From Jiangella asiatica (lineage in GTDB: Bacteria; Actinomycetota; Actinomycetes; Jiangellales; Jiangellaceae): 57,242 nucleotides of DNA. A program made the translations under genes and the position numbers. Location of the stretch: the NCBI RefSeq assembly GCF_004349065.1, contig NZ_SMKZ01000045.1, positions 1-57,242 on the forward strand. The letters run 5' to 3'. The notes under the pieces were generated by a model, which was given only the letters and a program-made list of their open reading frames with translations, was not told the origin of the DNA and did no database searches. This document shows, piece after piece, positions 1 to 9,542 of this stretch (the stretch's first letter is position 1; each line of letters starts with the position of its first letter).

Positions 1-2
1 GG

Positions 3-43
3 CATGGTGCACCACGGGATTACGTGCTGAACGTGATCATTCC
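3..43. repeat. Dispersed palindromic repeat, diverged copy (family member 1)
   Basis: This stretch matches the right arm of the repeat at 29521-29608, ending in 'cgtgctgaacgtgatcattcc'-type sequence with about four mismatches over 41 bases. It lies just beyond the stop codon of map and may continue outside the window. The same family recurs at 37893-37943 and 38989-39039. Function is unknown; a REP-like or MITE-like element or a transcript end is possible. Confidence 0.6.
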
Positions 44-86
44 GGGCCCGGGCACGGGGGTGGGCGGACGGGCCGGCCCGCCGGGG

Positions 87-893
87 TCAGGAGACGGTGG
101 CGGGGGTGGAGACGCCCATCGCGGACAGGCGCTCGGCGCCGCCGTCGAGGGCGGTGAGGACCCACGGGCCGTCAGGGGTGACGGCGATGCTGTGCTCGAA
201 GTGCGCCGCCCAGGTGCCGTCGTCGGTCTTGACGGTCCACTCGTCGTCCAGGACGTGGGTCTCCGGGCCGCCGAGGGTGATCATCGGCTCCACGGCGAGG
301 CACATGCCTGGCACGAGCCTCGGACCGCGCTGGCGGGTCCGGTAGTTCATGACATGCGGGTCCTGGTGCATGGCGGTGCCGATGCCGTGGCCGCCGTACT
401 CCTCGACGATGCCGTAGTCGCCCCTGGACACGATGGCCTTCTCGATGGCGGTGCCGATGTCGCGGACCCGCCCGCCCGACCGTATGGCACCGATGCCCGC
501 CCACAGCGCGTCGTCGCAGTCGGTGAGGAGCTTGGTGATCTCGTCCGGCACCGACCCCACCGGGACGGTCACCGCGGCGTCGCCGTGCCAGCCGTCGAGG
601 ACCGCGCCGAAGTCGAGCGAGACGATGTCGCCGTCGCGGAAGGCGGTGTCGTCGGGGATGCCGTGGACGACGACGTCGTTGACGGACACGCAGACGGTGG
701 CCGGGAAGCCGCCGTAGCCGAGGAAGTTGGACATGGCGCCCCGGGCGGCCAGCTCACGCCGGGCGATCGCGTCGAGGTCCAGTGGGGTGACGCCCGGCGC
801 GATGGCCGCACGCATCACCTCGTGAATCTCGGCGACCACCAACCCGGCCGCGCGCATGCCGGCCAGTTCGGCCGGCGTCTTGATCTCGATCAC
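87..893 (-). CDS. map: Type I methionine aminopeptidase
   Basis: Removes the initiator methionine from nascent cytosolic proteins, using a dinuclear metal centre. The GTG at 893 gives 268 aa and begins at the family-like N-terminus 'VIEIKTPAELAGM'. The frame stays open upstream, but that part is rich in P, R and S and does not resemble the family. Metal ligands are visible in order: the two Asp in 'SLDFGAVLDGWHGD', His in 'GGHGIG', Glu in 'VEPM' and Glu in 'HFEHS'. It is the last gene of the spc-type cluster, in the common order secY-adk-map, 139 bp after adk. A strong GC hairpin (893-928) abuts the start codon and may limit initiation; see findings. Confidence 0.95.
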   Translation of the reverse strand: MIEIKTPAELAGMRAAGLVVAEIHEVMRAAIAPGVTPLDLDAIARRELAARGAMSNFLGYGGFPATVCVSVNDVVVHGIPDDTAFRDGDIVSLDFGAVLDGWHGDAAVTVPVGSVPDEITKLLTDCDDALWAGIGAIRSGGRVRDIGTAIEKAIVSRGDYGIVEEYGGHGIGTAMHQDPHVMNYRTRQRGPRLVPGMCLAVEPMITLGGPETHVLDDEWTVKTDDGTWAAHFEHSIAVTPDGPWVLTALDGGAERLSAMGVSTPATVS

Positions 894-928
894 CGCAGGC
901 CGCCCGCCTCGGTCGGCGGGCCGTGCGG
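893..928 (-). promoter_or_regulatory. GC hairpin abutting the map start codon
   Basis: Bases 902-908 and 915-921 pair perfectly (GCCCGCC / GGCGGGC), and outer bases 893-897 and 924-928 (CCGCA / TGCGG) extend the stem. In the map mRNA this occupies the whole region where a ribosome binding site would sit, and it reaches the first base of the GTG start. A role in translational control is inference. Confidence 0.4.
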
Positions 929-1032
929 AATCGCCCGGCGACCCGGGGCCGAAGGTCCCCGCGAGCCGGCGACCGGGCCAGGCGATCTCCCGGCGCGATG
1001 CGGCATCTTCTGCATGGCCCGACCTTCTGGAC

Positions 1033-1611
1033 TTACGGGTGCGGCGGCTGGGAGATGGCGTCGGCCACCCGAGCCGCGACCTCCTCGACGCTGCCCAAGC
1101 CGTCGACCTCGAAGACCAGGCCGCGGTCACGGTAGACGGCGATCAGCGGCGCGGTCTGCTCCAGGTAGACCTCCTGGCGGCGCCGGATGACATCCTCGCT
1201 GTCGTCGGTGCGGCCCTCCTCGACGGCCCGCTTGTGCAGCCGCTTCACGACCTCGTCGACGTCGACGGTGAGGACGATGACGTGGTCGAGCTCGGTGCCC
1301 TGGGCGGCGAGTGTCTGGTCGAGGAACTCCACCTGCGACAGGGTGCGCGGGTAGCCGTCGAGCAGGAAGCCGTCGGCGGCGTCGGGCTGGGCCAGCCGGT
1401 CGCTCACGAGGTCGTTCGTCAGCTCGTCCGGCACGTACTCGCCGGCGTCGATGTACTTCTTCACCTCGACGCCCAGCGGCGTCCGCGCCGCGATGTTGGA
1501 CCGGAAGATGTCGCCGGTGGAGATGGCCGGCACGCTGAAACGCTTGGCCACCAGCTCGGCCTGGGTGCCCTTGCCCGCGCCCGGCGGGCCCATGATGAGC
1601 AGCCGGGTCAC
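1033..1611 (-). CDS. adk: Adenylate kinase, short-lid form
   Basis: Interconverts ATP + AMP and 2 ADP in the cytosol. The P-loop GPPGAGKGT is at residues 8-16 and the AMP-site segment 'STGDIFR' is near 31-37. '[10 protein letters not shown]' is in mid-protein. At 192 aa it lacks the insertion that carries the long, sometimes zinc-binding, LID domain; short-lid enzymes are usual in actinobacteria. The GTG start (1611) overlaps the secY stop by 4 bp, so translation is probably coupled. Confidence 0.97.
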   Translation of the reverse strand: MTRLLIMGPPGAGKGTQAELVAKRFSVPAISTGDIFRSNIAARTPLGVEVKKYIDAGEYVPDELTNDLVSDRLAQPDAADGFLLDGYPRTLSQVEFLDQTLAAQGTELDHVIVLTVDVDEVVKRLHKRAVEEGRTDDSEDVIRRRQEVYLEQTAPLIAVYRDRGLVFEVDGLGSVEEVAARVADAISQPPHP

Positions 1612-2912
1612 CGGAGGAACCCCTCATAGTTGCGCTGCTGCAGCTGGCTCTCGATCTGCTGCACGGTCTGCAGGCCGACACCGACCATGATCAGGATGCT
1701 GGTGCCGCCGAACATGTTGTTGAACGACTGCCCGCCGTCGGACGGGTTGAGCACGTTGAAGGCCAACAGCGGCAGCAGCGCCACCAGCGCAAGGTAGATG
1801 GCGCCCGCCGACGTGATCCGGTTGAGCACGTACGCGAGGTACTCCTCGGTGGCCCGGCCGGCGCGGATGCCCGGCACGAAGCCGCCGTAGCGCTTCATGT
1901 TGTCGGAGATGTCCTTCGGGTTGAACGTGATGGACACGTAGAAGAACGCGAACCCGACGATGAGCAGGAAGTAGAAAGCGATGTAGAGGGGGTGCGTGCC
2001 GCGGGTGAAGTTGTCCTGGATCCACAACCCCCAGCTGGAGGTCTGGTTGAATTGCGCGGCCAGCAGCGGGATGTAGAGCAGCGATGAGGCGAAGATGACC
2101 GGGATGACACCCGCCTGGTTGATCTTCAACGGGATGTACGTGGCCGAGCCGCCGTACATGCGCCTGCCGACCATGCGTTTCGCGTACTGCACCGGGATGC
2201 GCCGCTGTGCCTGTTCGACGAAGACGATCAGCGCCACGACGACCAGCGCGACCGCGACCACCAGGCCGAATACGCCCCAGCCGCGGCTGGTCTGGATGTT
2301 CCAGAACATGCCCGGCACGCTGGCCACGATCTGGGTGAATATCAGCAGCGACATGCCATTGCCGACGCCGCGGTCGGTGATCAGCTCACCCAGCCACATG
2401 ACGACACCGGTGCCGGCCGTCATGGTGATGATCATGATGGCGGCGGTGGTCAAGGAGTCGTCGTGCAGGACCTCCTCGGGACAGTTCGGGAAGAACTGTC
2501 CGCGGCGGGCCAGGGTCACGATGGTGGTGGACTGCAGCAGCGCCAGACCGATGGTCAGGTAGCGCGTGTACTGCGTGATCTGCGCCTGTCCGGAGGCGCC
2601 CTCCTTGCGCAGCGCCTCGATGCGCGGGATTACTACGGTCAGCAGCTGCAGGATGATGCTGGCCGTGATGTACGGGATGATGCCGAGTGCGAAGACCGCC
2701 AACTGCAGCATCGCGCCGCCGGAGAAGAGGTTGAGCATCCCGTAGATGCCCTCGTTTCCGGCCAGGTCGACACAGGTGCGGACGGCGGGAACGTCGACGC
2801 CGGGGGTGGGCAGAACCGAGCCGACGCGGAAGATCGCGATGATGCCCAGCGTGAACAACAGTTTCTGGCGCAGGTCTGGTGTACGGAATGCCTGCGCGAA
2901 CACTCTGAGCAC
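1608..2912 (-). CDS. secY: Preprotein translocase subunit SecY
   Basis: This is the central channel of the SecYEG translocon in the cytoplasmic membrane. The 434-aa protein begins '[19 protein letters not shown]' and shows about ten hydrophobic segments. The long cytoplasmic loop '[20 protein letters not shown]' and the 'GFVPGIRAG' loop are typical of bacterial SecY. It follows rplO after 161 bp that contain a long hairpin, and it runs into adk. Its partner secE lies at 33.5-33.8 kb. Confidence 0.98.
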   Translation of the reverse strand: MLRVFAQAFRTPDLRQKLLFTLGIIAIFRVGSVLPTPGVDVPAVRTCVDLAGNEGIYGMLNLFSGGAMLQLAVFALGIIPYITASIILQLLTVVIPRIEALRKEGASGQAQITQYTRYLTIGLALLQSTTIVTLARRGQFFPNCPEEVLHDDSLTTAAIMIITMTAGTGVVMWLGELITDRGVGNGMSLLIFTQIVASVPGMFWNIQTSRGWGVFGLVVAVALVVVALIVFVEQAQRRIPVQYAKRMVGRRMYGGSATYIPLKINQAGVIPVIFASSLLYIPLLAAQFNQTSSWGLWIQDNFTRGTHPLYIAFYFLLIVGFAFFYVSITFNPKDISDNMKRYGGFVPGIRAGRATEEYLAYVLNRITSAGAIYLALVALLPLLAFNVLNPSDGGQSFNNMFGGTSILIMVGVGLQTVQQIESQLQQRNYEGFLR

Positions 2913-3002
2913 TTCGGGGCCTCCTGCGTGACCGACGGCGAGGTCGATGCCGGCACGGTGGTACGGACGGACTAGACGTTAACACCGCATGGTGCCGACG
3001 GA

Positions 3003-3042
3003 CGAAGGCGCCTGCGGCCCCGTGGACCGCAGTGCGCCTTCG
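3003..3042 (-). terminator. Long hairpin between rplO and secY
   Basis: Bases 3003-3011 pair with 3034-3042 (9 bp) and 3012-3017 with 3027-3032 (6 bp), with one bulged base at 3033. On the minus strand the stem is preceded by a T-run and is not followed by one, so it is not a standard intrinsic terminator in the secY direction. It could be a processing site, a partial attenuator, or act on the opposite strand, where AAAAA follows it. Confidence 0.45.
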
Positions 3043-3073
3043 AAAAACCGCCGGCGCACCGGCGATGCGAATC

Positions 3074-3523
3074 TCAGAGCTCGGTGGCGGTCCCGCCAGC
3101 AGCGGTGATCTTCTCCTTGGCCGTCGCGGAGAACGCGTTCACGTTCACTCGCAGCGCAACGGAGATGTCACCGGTGCCCAGGACCTTGACCGGCTTACCG
3201 GACCGCACCGCACCCTTGGCCACGAGGTCGTCGACGGTGACGTCCCCGCCCTCCGGGTACAGGGCCGCGAGCTTGTCCAGGTTCACAACCTGGAACTCGA
3301 CGCGGAACGGGTTCTTGAAACCCTTGAGCTTCGGCAGCCGCATGTGCAGCGGCAGCTGACCACCCTCGAACCGGGCCGGGACCTGGTACCGGGCCTTGGT
3401 GCCCTTCGTACCGCGCCCGGCCGTCTTGCCCTTCGACGCCTCGCCGCGACCCACGCGGGTCTTGGCGGTCTTGGCCCCCGGGGCCGGCCGTAGGTGGTGC
3501 GGCTTCAACGGCGAGTTGCTCAT
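3074..3523 (-). CDS. rplO: 50S ribosomal protein L15
   Basis: Large-subunit protein that binds 23S rRNA late in assembly. The 149-aa product has the L15 N-terminus '[33 protein letters not shown]' pattern and the C-terminal '[20 protein letters not shown]'. The ATG start overlaps the rpmD stop (ATGA), giving coupled translation. Confidence 0.97.
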   Translation of the reverse strand: MSNSPLKPHHLRPAPGAKTAKTRVGRGEASKGKTAGRGTKGTKARYQVPARFEGGQLPLHMRLPKLKGFKNPFRVEFQVVNLDKLAALYPEGGDVTVDDLVAKGAVRSGKPVKVLGTGDISVALRVNVNAFSATAKEKITAAGGTATEL

Positions 3524-3750
3524 TGGTTCTTCGGCCTCCTCGGCTGTACATCTTCGGCCTCAGCGGCGGAGATCGCTTCGACCGTGACCAGATGCGCCAC
3601 CGTCTGGACCATCCCCCTGATCTCGGGGCGGTCTTCCTTGATGACCTCGTGCCCGATGCGGCGCAGGCCCAGCGAACGAAGCGTCTCGCGCTGCGACTGG
3701 TTGCCACCGATCTGGCTCTTGACCTGGCGGACCTTCAGCTTGCCGCTCAT
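3520..3750 (-). CDS. rpmD: 50S ribosomal protein L30
   Basis: Small 23S rRNA-binding protein. '[20 protein letters not shown]' followed by '[21 protein letters not shown]' is the L30 core. At 76 aa it is about 15 residues longer than the common 60-aa form because of a charged tail ending PRRPKNQ. Its ATG overlaps the rpsE stop, and it overlaps rplO downstream. Confidence 0.96.
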   Translation of the reverse strand: MSGKLKVRQVKSQIGGNQSQRETLRSLGLRRIGHEVIKEDRPEIRGMVQTVAHLVTVEAISAAEAEDVQPRRPKNQ

Positions 3751-4367
3751 GACGACACCCCCGCCGCCTGAGCGCGCAGGAGTGCGGCCGGTGCGACGTC
3801 CTCGACGGGGAGGCCGCGGCGGGCGGCCACCTGCTCCGGACGCTCCAGCGACCTCAGCGCCTCGACCGTGGCGTGCACGATGTTGATCGCGTTCGACGAG
3901 CCGAGCGACTTGCTCAGCACGTCGTGGACGCCAGCGGCCTCCAGGACGGCGCGCACCGGGCCACCGGCGATCACACCGGTACCGGGCGAGGCCGGGCGCA
4001 GCAGCACCACGCCGGCGGCCTTCTCACCCTGGACCGGGTGCGGGATGGTCCCCTGGATGCGCGGCACCTTGAAGAACTGCTTCTTGGCCTCCTCGACGCC
4101 CTTGGCGATGGCCGAGGGCACCTCCTTGGCCTTGCCGTAGCCCACGCCCACCGTGCCGTCGCCGTCGCCGACGACGACCAGTGCGGTGAAGCTGAAGCGC
4201 CGGCCACCCTGTACGACCTTGGCGACGCGGTTGATGGCGACCACGGTCTCGATGTAGTTGGTCTTGTCCGCACCGCCGTCGCCGCGACGGTTGTCGCGAT
4301 CGCGACGGTCACGACGATCGCGGCGCTCGCCACCGGCACCGCCACCGCGGCGCTGGGGTTCAGCCAT
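3747..4367 (-). CDS. rpsE: 30S ribosomal protein S5
   Basis: Small-subunit protein involved in decoding accuracy and mRNA unwinding. The first ~32 residues are an Arg/Asp/Gly-rich extension (RRD repeats) typical of high-G+C actinobacteria. The S5 RNA-binding core follows ('[18 protein letters not shown]', then '[17 protein letters not shown]'). The 206-aa length fits. The 117-bp spacer upstream of this gene, towards rplR, holds two copies of a 37-bp tandem repeat, which is unusual inside the spc operon. Confidence 0.97.
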   Translation of the reverse strand: MAEPQRRGGGAGGERRDRRDRRDRDNRRGDGGADKTNYIETVVAINRVAKVVQGGRRFSFTALVVVGDGDGTVGVGYGKAKEVPSAIAKGVEEAKKQFFKVPRIQGTIPHPVQGEKAAGVVLLRPASPGTGVIAGGPVRAVLEAAGVHDVLSKSLGSSNAINIVHATVEALRSLERPEQVAARRGLPVEDVAPAALLRAQAAGVSS

Positions 4368-4393
4368 GATGTCCCTCTATCCTCTCGAGTTCT

Positions 4394-4467
4394 CCGGCCG
4401 AGACACGCTTCTCAGTCGAAGCCGGAATGTCCGGCCGAGACACGCTTCTCAGTCGAGGCCGAAAATT
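4394..4467 (-). repeat. 37-bp tandem duplication upstream of rpsE
   Basis: Two direct copies lie at about 4394-4430 and 4431-4467 with a 37-bp period. They differ at only a few bases near the end of the unit. Each unit contains GAGA...TCTC and GGCC...GGCC inverted segments, so each can fold in the mRNA. It sits 27 bp upstream of the rpsE start in a region that is normally short and plain. Confidence 0.75.
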
Positions 4468-4484
4468 TCTTGGTCGCAGTTTCC

Positions 4485-4868
4485 TCAGAGCTTGAGGCCG
4501 CCCTCGCGGGCGCCCTCCGCCACCGCGGCCACCCGGCCGTGGTACTGGTTGCCGGCACGGTCGAAGACGACGGCCTCGACGCCCGCAGCCTTGGCACGGT
4601 CGGCGATCAGCTCGCCCACCTTGCGGGCTTTGGCCGTCTTGTCGCCGTCGAGCGAACGCAGGTCGGCCTCCATGCTGGTGGCCGATGCGAGCGTGCGGCC
4701 GGTGGTGTCGTCCACCACCTGCGCCACCATGTGCCGCAGCGAGCGGGTGACCACGAGGCGGGGACGCTCGACGGTGCCGGCGACCTTCTTCCGCACCCGC
4801 AGGTGCCGACGGTTGCGCGCCGCGGCCTTGTCGCCCTTGCGGACGCGCCGGTTGATCGCGATGCCCAT
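4485..4868 (-). CDS. rplR: 50S ribosomal protein L18
   Basis: Binds 5S rRNA in the central protuberance. The 127-aa product has the L18 signatures '[20 protein letters not shown]' and '[25 protein letters not shown]'. It starts 3 bp after the rplF stop. Confidence 0.97.
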   Translation of the reverse strand: MGIAINRRVRKGDKAAARNRRHLRVRKKVAGTVERPRLVVTRSLRHMVAQVVDDTTGRTLASATSMEADLRSLDGDKTAKARKVGELIADRAKAAGVEAVVFDRAGNQYHGRVAAVAEGAREGGLKL

Positions 4869-4871
4869 TGC

Positions 4872-5411
4872 CTACTTCCCAGCCTTTCCGACCTTGCGCC
4901 GCACGCGCTCGCCTTCGTAGCGCACGCCCTTGCCCTTGTACGGCTCCGGCTTGCGGATCTTGCGAATGTTCGCGGCGACCTCGCCGACCTTCTGCTTGTC
5001 GATGCCCCGCACCGCGAACTTGGTCGGCGACTCGACGGCGAACGAGATGCCGTCCGGCGGCTCGACCACCACGGGGTGGCTGAAGCCGAGCGCGAACTCC
5101 AGGTTCTGGCCCTTGGCCGTCACCCGGTAGCCCACACCGACGATCTCGAGCTTCTTCTCGTAGCCGTCCGTCACGCCGGTGACCATGTTGGCCACCAGGG
5201 TTCGGGTGAGCCCGTGCAGCGCCTTGCTCTCGCGCTCGTCGTCGGGCCGGCGCACCTCGAGGGCGCCGTCCTCGGACCGCTCGACGTCGATGACGTCCGG
5301 CAGAGTGTGGTTCAGCGTGCCCTTCGGGCCCGTGACGGTGAGGGCGCGGCCGTCGACCGTCACCTGGACACCCGAGGGCACCGGGATCGGGAGCTTGCCG
5401 ATACGCGACAT
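4872..5411 (-). CDS. rplF: 50S ribosomal protein L6
   Basis: Large-subunit protein near the factor-binding region. The ATG at 5411 was chosen because it gives '[17 protein letters not shown]', the standard L6 N-terminus, and has an AAGGAG-type site upstream; an in-frame start 24 bp earlier overlaps rpsH and lacks this support. The 179-aa length and the C-terminal '[17 protein letters not shown]' fit the family. Confidence 0.97.
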   Translation of the reverse strand: MSRIGKLPIPVPSGVQVTVDGRALTVTGPKGTLNHTLPDVIDVERSEDGALEVRRPDDERESKALHGLTRTLVANMVTGVTDGYEKKLEIVGVGYRVTAKGQNLEFALGFSHPVVVEPPDGISFAVESPTKFAVRGIDKQKVGEVAANIRKIRKPEPYKGKGVRYEGERVRRKVGKAGK

Positions 5412-5431
5412 GGTTCCTGGCTCCTTTCCCG

Positions 5432-5839
5432 TCACCAGACGTAGGCGAGGACTTCCCCGCCCACGCCCTGCTTGGCTGCCGCCTGGCCGGTCAGCAGGCC
5501 CTGCGACGTCGAGATGATGGCGACGCCCAGCCCACCGAGGACCTTCGGCATGTTGGTGGCCTTGGCGTAGACCCGCAGACCCGGCTTGCTCACACGCCGG
5601 ATGCCGGCGATGGAGCGCTCGCGGGACGGGCCGTACTTCAGCGTCAGCACGAGGGACTTGCCGACGGCGCCCTCGGCCGGCTCCTGCACGGCGAAGCCCG
5701 CGATGTAACCCTGCTGCTTGAGGATCTCGGCGATGTGCACCTTGATCTTGCTGTGCGGCATCGCCACGGTGTCGTGGTGCGCCGAGTTGGCGTTGCGCAG
5801 ACGGGTGAGCATGTCTGCGATCGGGTCGGTCATGGTCAT
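5432..5839 (-). CDS. rpsH: 30S ribosomal protein S8
   Basis: Primary 16S rRNA-binding protein of the central domain. The 135-aa product begins '[20 protein letters not shown]' and ends '[10 protein letters not shown]', both characteristic. A second in-frame ATG two codons in (5833) is an equally possible start. In some bacteria S8 represses its own operon; no such mRNA structure is evident here. Confidence 0.97.
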   Translation of the reverse strand: MTMTDPIADMLTRLRNANSAHHDTVAMPHSKIKVHIAEILKQQGYIAGFAVQEPAEGAVGKSLVLTLKYGPSRERSIAGIRRVSKPGLRVYAKATNMPKVLGGLGVAIISTSQGLLTGQAAAKQGVGGEVLAYVW

Positions 5840-5935
5840 GTGTGTCGTTGCCGCTTTCCCGTCGTGGTTTCCACGTCCTCGGGCTCTTGCCCGGTCGCGC
5901 GGACCTTCGACGATCCGATGGGTCTGGCCGCCCTG

Positions 5936-6121
5936 CTACCAGCTGGACTTCGTGACGCCCGGCAGCTCGCCGCGGTGCGCCATCTCACGAAGGCAGACGC
6001 GGCACAGGCCGAACTTGCGGTACACCGAGTGCGGACGACCGCACTTCTGGCACCGCGTGTACGCGCGCACGCCGAATTTCGGCTTGCGCTTGGACTTGAT
6101 GATCAGCGCCTTCTTCGCCAC
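5936..6121 (-). CDS. rpsZ: 30S ribosomal protein S14, zinc-binding type Z
   Basis: Small-subunit head protein. The 61-aa sequence has a complete zinc ribbon, [20 protein letters not shown], so this is the zinc-requiring form; many actinobacteria carry a zinc-free paralogue elsewhere. It starts at GTG 6121 with AAGGAG upstream. The spacer to rplE is 98 bp. Confidence 0.97.
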   Translation of the reverse strand: MAKKALIIKSKRKPKFGVRAYTRCQKCGRPHSVYRKFGLCRVCLREMAHRGELPGVTKSSW

Positions 6122-6219
6122 GTCAGTTCTCCTTGTTCATGGTCGCGTTCCTCAGCTTGCTCGCTACGCGGACCGCTGCTCCTTCGTCGCGACGCCGGCC
6201 GCTATGCTCGCTCACTTCG

Positions 6220-6792
6220 TCACTGCTCCTTGAACGGGAAACCGAGCAGCTTCAGCAGCGCCCGACCCTGTTCGTCGTTGGTCGCCGTTGTGACGACAGT
6301 GATGTCCATGCCGCGCACTCGGTCGATCCGGTCCTGGTTGATCTCGTGGAACATCGACTGCTCGTTGAGACCGAACGTGTAGTTGCCGTTGCCGTCGAAC
6401 TGGCGGGGCGACAGGCCGCGGAAGTCCCGGATGCGCGGGAGCGCGATGGTCACCAGCCGGTCCAGGAACTCCCACATGCGGTCGCCGCGCAGCGTGGCGT
6501 GCGCACCGATGGGCATCCCCTCGCGCAGCTTGAACTGCGCGATCGACTTGCGGGCCTTGGTGACCGCCGGCCGCTGGCCGGTGATGGCCGCGAGGTCGGT
6601 AACGGCGCCCTCGATCAGCTTCGCGTCGCGAGCGGCCTCGCCGACACCCATGTTGACGACGACCTTGGTCACCGTGGGCACCTGCATGACGTTCGCGATC
6701 TCGAACTGCTCGCGCAGCGCCGACACGATCTCCTCGCGGTAGCGCTGCTTGAGCCTTGGAATGGATCGGGAGGGCGCGTCCGTAATAGTCAT
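6220..6792 (-). CDS. rplE: 50S ribosomal protein L5
   Basis: 5S rRNA-binding protein of the central protuberance. The 190-aa sequence contains '[20 protein letters not shown]' and '[25 protein letters not shown]', both L5 signatures. The start codon overlaps the rplX stop. Confidence 0.97.
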   Translation of the reverse strand: MTITDAPSRSIPRLKQRYREEIVSALREQFEIANVMQVPTVTKVVVNMGVGEAARDAKLIEGAVTDLAAITGQRPAVTKARKSIAQFKLREGMPIGAHATLRGDRMWEFLDRLVTIALPRIRDFRGLSPRQFDGNGNYTFGLNEQSMFHEINQDRIDRVRGMDITVVTTATNDEQGRALLKLLGFPFKEQ

Positions 6793-7130
6793 CAGATGTC
6801 CTCACCGGTGCGCTTGGCGTACCGGACCTTGTTGCCGTCGTCGTCGAACCGGTACCCCACACGGGTGCCGACCGTCTTCTTCTTGCCGTCGACCTCGGCC
6901 TCCACGGCCAGCTGCACGTTCGACACGTGGATCGGCGCCTCCTGGTGCACGATCCCGCCGGACTGCTGCGTGCCGCGGGCGGTCTGGGTCGGCTTGGTGT
7001 GCTTGGTGATGCGGTTGACACCCTCCACCAGCACGCGCTCGTCGCGCGGGTAAGCCGCGATCACCTTGCCGACCAGGCCCTTGTCCTTGCCGGCGATGAC
7101 GACGACCTTGTCACCTTTCCTGATCTTCAT
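6792..7130 (-). CDS. rplX: 50S ribosomal protein L24
   Basis: Assembly-initiator protein with a KOW motif at the N-terminus ('[22 protein letters not shown]'). The 112-aa length is normal. It lies 3 bp after rplN and overlaps rplE by one base. Confidence 0.97.
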   Translation of the reverse strand: MKIRKGDKVVVIAGKDKGLVGKVIAAYPRDERVLVEGVNRITKHTKPTQTARGTQQSGGIVHQEAPIHVSNVQLAVEAEVDGKKKTVGTRVGYRFDDDGNKVRYAKRTGEDI

Positions 7131-7133
7131 CTC

Positions 7134-7502
7134 TCACAACACCTCCGGAGCGAGCGAGATGATGCGCATGAAGCGCTTCTCGCGGAGCTCACGGCCGACG
7201 GGCCCGAAGATGCGGGTGCCGCGCGGGTCGCCGCCGTCCCTGATGATCACGGCCGCGTTCTCGTCGAAGCGGATGTAGGAGCCGTCCGGCCGCCGGCGCT
7301 CCTTCACGGTCCGCACGACCACGGCCTTGACGACGTCGCCCTTCTTCACATTGCTGCCGGGGATGGCGTCCTTGACCGTCGCCACGATGACGTCACCGAT
7401 GCCGGCGTATCGCCGACCGGAGCCACCGAGAACCCGGATGCACAAGAGCTCCTTGGCACCGGTGTTGTCGGCGACACGCAGCCGCGACTCCTGCTGAATC
7501 AT
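7134..7502 (-). CDS. rplN: 50S ribosomal protein L14
   Basis: Contacts 16S rRNA in an intersubunit bridge. The ATG at 7502 gives '[20 protein letters not shown]', the universal L14 start, and 122 aa, the typical length; the longer open frame upstream overlaps rpsQ and is not family-like. The signature '[12 protein letters not shown]' is present. Confidence 0.98.
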   Translation of the reverse strand: MIQQESRLRVADNTGAKELLCIRVLGGSGRRYAGIGDVIVATVKDAIPGSNVKKGDVVKAVVVRTVKERRRPDGSYIRFDENAAVIIRDGGDPRGTRIFGPVGRELREKRFMRIISLAPEVL

Positions 7503-7509
7503 CTCGCTC

Positions 7510-7803
7510 CTACTTCGCCTTCTCGATGATCTCCACGACGCGCCAGCGCTTCGTGGCCGACAGCGGACGGGTCTCCATGACGAGCACGCGGTCACCGACG
7601 CCGGCGGCGTTCTGCTCGTCGTGCGCCTTCAGCTTGCTGGACCGGCGCACGACCTTGCCGTACAGCGGGTGCTTGAAGCGGTCCTCGACGGACACGACGA
7701 CGGTCTTGTCCATCTTGTCGCTGACCACCAGCCCTTGCCGGGTCTTGCGGTAGCCGCGGCCACCCGGGGCCTGGCCCTGGTTGGTGTTCGCGCTCTCGTT
7801 CAC
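7510..7803 (-). CDS. rpsQ: 30S ribosomal protein S17
   Basis: Primary 16S rRNA-binding protein. GTG 7803 follows an AAGGAAGAG site and gives 97 aa beginning '[15 protein letters not shown]', an actinobacterial type of N-terminal extension before '[20 protein letters not shown]'. An alternative GTG at 7830 would give 106 aa and a 4-bp overlap with rpmC, which would allow coupling; the sequence does not decide between them. Confidence 0.95.
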   Translation of the reverse strand: MNESANTNQGQAPGGRGYRKTRQGLVVSDKMDKTVVVSVEDRFKHPLYGKVVRRSSKLKAHDEQNAAGVGDRVLVMETRPLSATKRWRVVEIIEKAK

Positions 7804-7826
7804 GTTCTCTTCCTTGTTCGCGGGGC

Positions 7827-8255
7827 TCACTCGGCACCGTCCTCGTCCGAGGCACTCTTCTCCGCCGACGGCGAAGAGCTGCCAGCGGGAGCGGCGGCCT
7901 TCTTGGCGGCCCGCTTCTTCGGCGCGGCCTTCTTCTCCGGCTCGGCCTGGGCGGCCTCGGCGGCCTCGGCCTTCTCGGCCTTCTTCGACGGCTTCGCCTT
8001 CTCGGCCTTGTCCGCCTTGGTGTCGACCGGAACGACGGCGACGATGCCGAGCTCGCGCTCGCGCATCACCGTGTAGATCCGAGCGATGTCCCGCCGCACG
8101 GCCTTGAGCCGGCCGTGACTCTCCAGCTGGCCCGTGGCGCCCTGGAACCGCAGGTTGAACAGCGACTCCTTCGCCTTGCCGAGCTCCTCGACGAGCTCGT
8201 CGTCGGAACGCTCGCGCAGCGACGCGGCGTCCAGGTTCTTCGAACCGATCGCCAT
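7827..8255 (-). CDS. rpmC: 50S ribosomal protein L29 with long Ala/Lys-rich tail
   Basis: L29 sits at the peptide-exit tunnel. Residues 1-75 are the normal domain ('[26 protein letters not shown]'). The remaining ~65 residues are a low-complexity tail of K, A and E with [24 protein letters not shown] repeats, making the protein (142 aa) about twice the usual 65-80 aa. The ATG at 8255 overlaps the rplP stop; a GTG one codon upstream is also in frame. Confidence 0.95.
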   Translation of the reverse strand: MAIGSKNLDAASLRERSDDELVEELGKAKESLFNLRFQGATGQLESHGRLKAVRRDIARIYTVMRERELGIVAVVPVDTKADKAEKAKPSKKAEKAEAAEAAQAEPEKKAAPKKRAAKKAAAPAGSSSPSAEKSASDEDGAE

Positions 8256-8674
8256 CACACTTCACCTGCCTCGCGCGACACGATGCGAGCCTTCATGGGG
8301 AGCTTGTGGATCGCGCGGGTCAGCGCCTCGCGAGCCACCGTCTCGTTCGGGTAGGACAGCTCGAACATGACGCGGCCCGGCTTGACGTTGGCGATCCACC
8401 ACTCGGGGGAGCCCTTGCCGGAACCCATGCGGGTCTCGGCCGGCTTCTTGGTCAGCGGGCGGTCCGGGTAGATGTTGATCCACACCTTGCCGCCACGACG
8501 GATGTGCCGGGTGATGGCGATACGAGCGGCCTCGATCTGGCGGTTGGTCACGTAGTGGCCCTCGACCGCCTGGATGCCGTACTCACCGAACGCCAGCGAG
8601 GTGCCACCCTTGGCCATGCCCCGCCGCTTCGGGTGGTGCTGCTTGCGGTGCTTCACCTTGCGAGGGATCAGCAT
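8255..8674 (-). CDS. rplP: 50S ribosomal protein L16
   Basis: Large-subunit protein near the A-site tRNA elbow. The ATG at 8674 gives 139 aa with the standard '[19 protein letters not shown]' start; the frame is open much further upstream but is antisense-like there and overlaps rpsC. '[17 protein letters not shown]' is conserved. Confidence 0.98.
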   Translation of the reverse strand: MLIPRKVKHRKQHHPKRRGMAKGGTSLAFGEYGIQAVEGHYVTNRQIEAARIAITRHIRRGGKVWINIYPDRPLTKKPAETRMGSGKGSPEWWIANVKPGRVMFELSYPNETVAREALTRAIHKLPMKARIVSREAGEV

Positions 8675-8678
8675 GGTC

Positions 8679-9542
8679 TCAACTCTCCTGTCCGGTGCTC
8701 GCGGCGCCGGTCTCGGCGACGGGGGCCTCGACAGCGGGTGCCTCGGCCGGCGCCGTCTGAGGAGCCGCGGAGGCGTCACCGCGCTCGGGGCGCTCGCCGC
8801 GCCCACCCGGGCGACGCCGCTCGGGTCGGCCCCTGCCACCGCCGCGCTGCTGCTGCTGAGCACGGGCCTGTGCGGCCTGCTCGGCAGCACGCTCGGCGCG
8901 CGAACCACTCACGTCACCCTTGTAGATCCACACCTTCACGCCAATGCGGCCGAAGGTGGTGCGGGCCTCGTAGAAGCCGTAATCGACGTCGGCGCGCAGC
9001 GTGTGCAGCGGCACCCGGCCCTCGCGGTAGAACTCCGAACGGCTCATCTCCGCGCCGCCCAGGCGGCCCGAGCACTGGATCCGCACGCCCTTGGCGCCTG
9101 CGCGCATGGTGGTCTGCAGCGCCTTGCGCATCGCGCGGCGGAACGCCACGCGAGCCGACAGCTGCTCGGCCACACCCTGCGCGACCAGCTGAGCGTCGAT
9201 CTCGGGCTGCTTGACCTCGAGGACGTTCATCTGGACCTGCTTGCCGGTGAGCTTCTCCAGCTCCGAGCGCAGCCGGTCGGCGCCCACGCCGCGGCGGCCG
9301 ATGACGATGCCCGGCCGGGCGGTGTGGATGTCGACGCGGACCCGGTCACGGGTGCGCTCGATGTCGACGTGCGAGATGCCGGCGCGCTCCATGCCCTCGG
9401 TCATGAGCTTGCGAATCGCCACGTCCTCGGCGATGTAGTCGCGGTAGCGCTGACCCTGCGTGGTGCTGTCGGCGAACCACCGGCTCTTGTGGTCGGTGGA
9501 CACACCGAGCCGGAACCCGTGCGGGTTGATCTTCTGACCCAC
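8679..9542 (-). CDS. rpsC: 30S ribosomal protein S3 with C-terminal extension
   Basis: S3 lines the mRNA entry tunnel. It starts at GTG 9542 ('[13 protein letters not shown]'). The KH domain has its GxxG loop in '[14 protein letters not shown]'. The last ~70 of 287 residues are a Q/R/G- then A/P/E-rich tail beyond the normal ~215-aa protein, a common actinobacterial trait. It overlaps rplV by one base. Confidence 0.97.
   Translation of the reverse strand: MGQKINPHGFRLGVSTDHKSRWFADSTTQGQRYRDYIAEDVAIRKLMTEGMERAGISHVDIERTRDRVRVDIHTARPGIVIGRRGVGADRLRSELEKLTGKQVQMNVLEVKQPEIDAQLVAQGVAEQLSARVAFRRAMRKALQTTMRAGAKGVRIQCSGRLGGAEMSRSEFYREGRVPLHTLRADVDYGFYEARTTFGRIGVKVWIYKGDVSGSRAERAAEQAAQARAQQQQRGGGRGRPERRRPGGRGERPERGDASAAPQTAPAEAPAVEAPVAETGAASTGQES

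Noticed and set aside
6122-6219. A five-codon frame with its own ATG just before rpsZ
   Set aside because: Its sequence is simply the ribosome binding region of rpsZ (AAGGAG), and the reading frame is too short to mean anything without further support.
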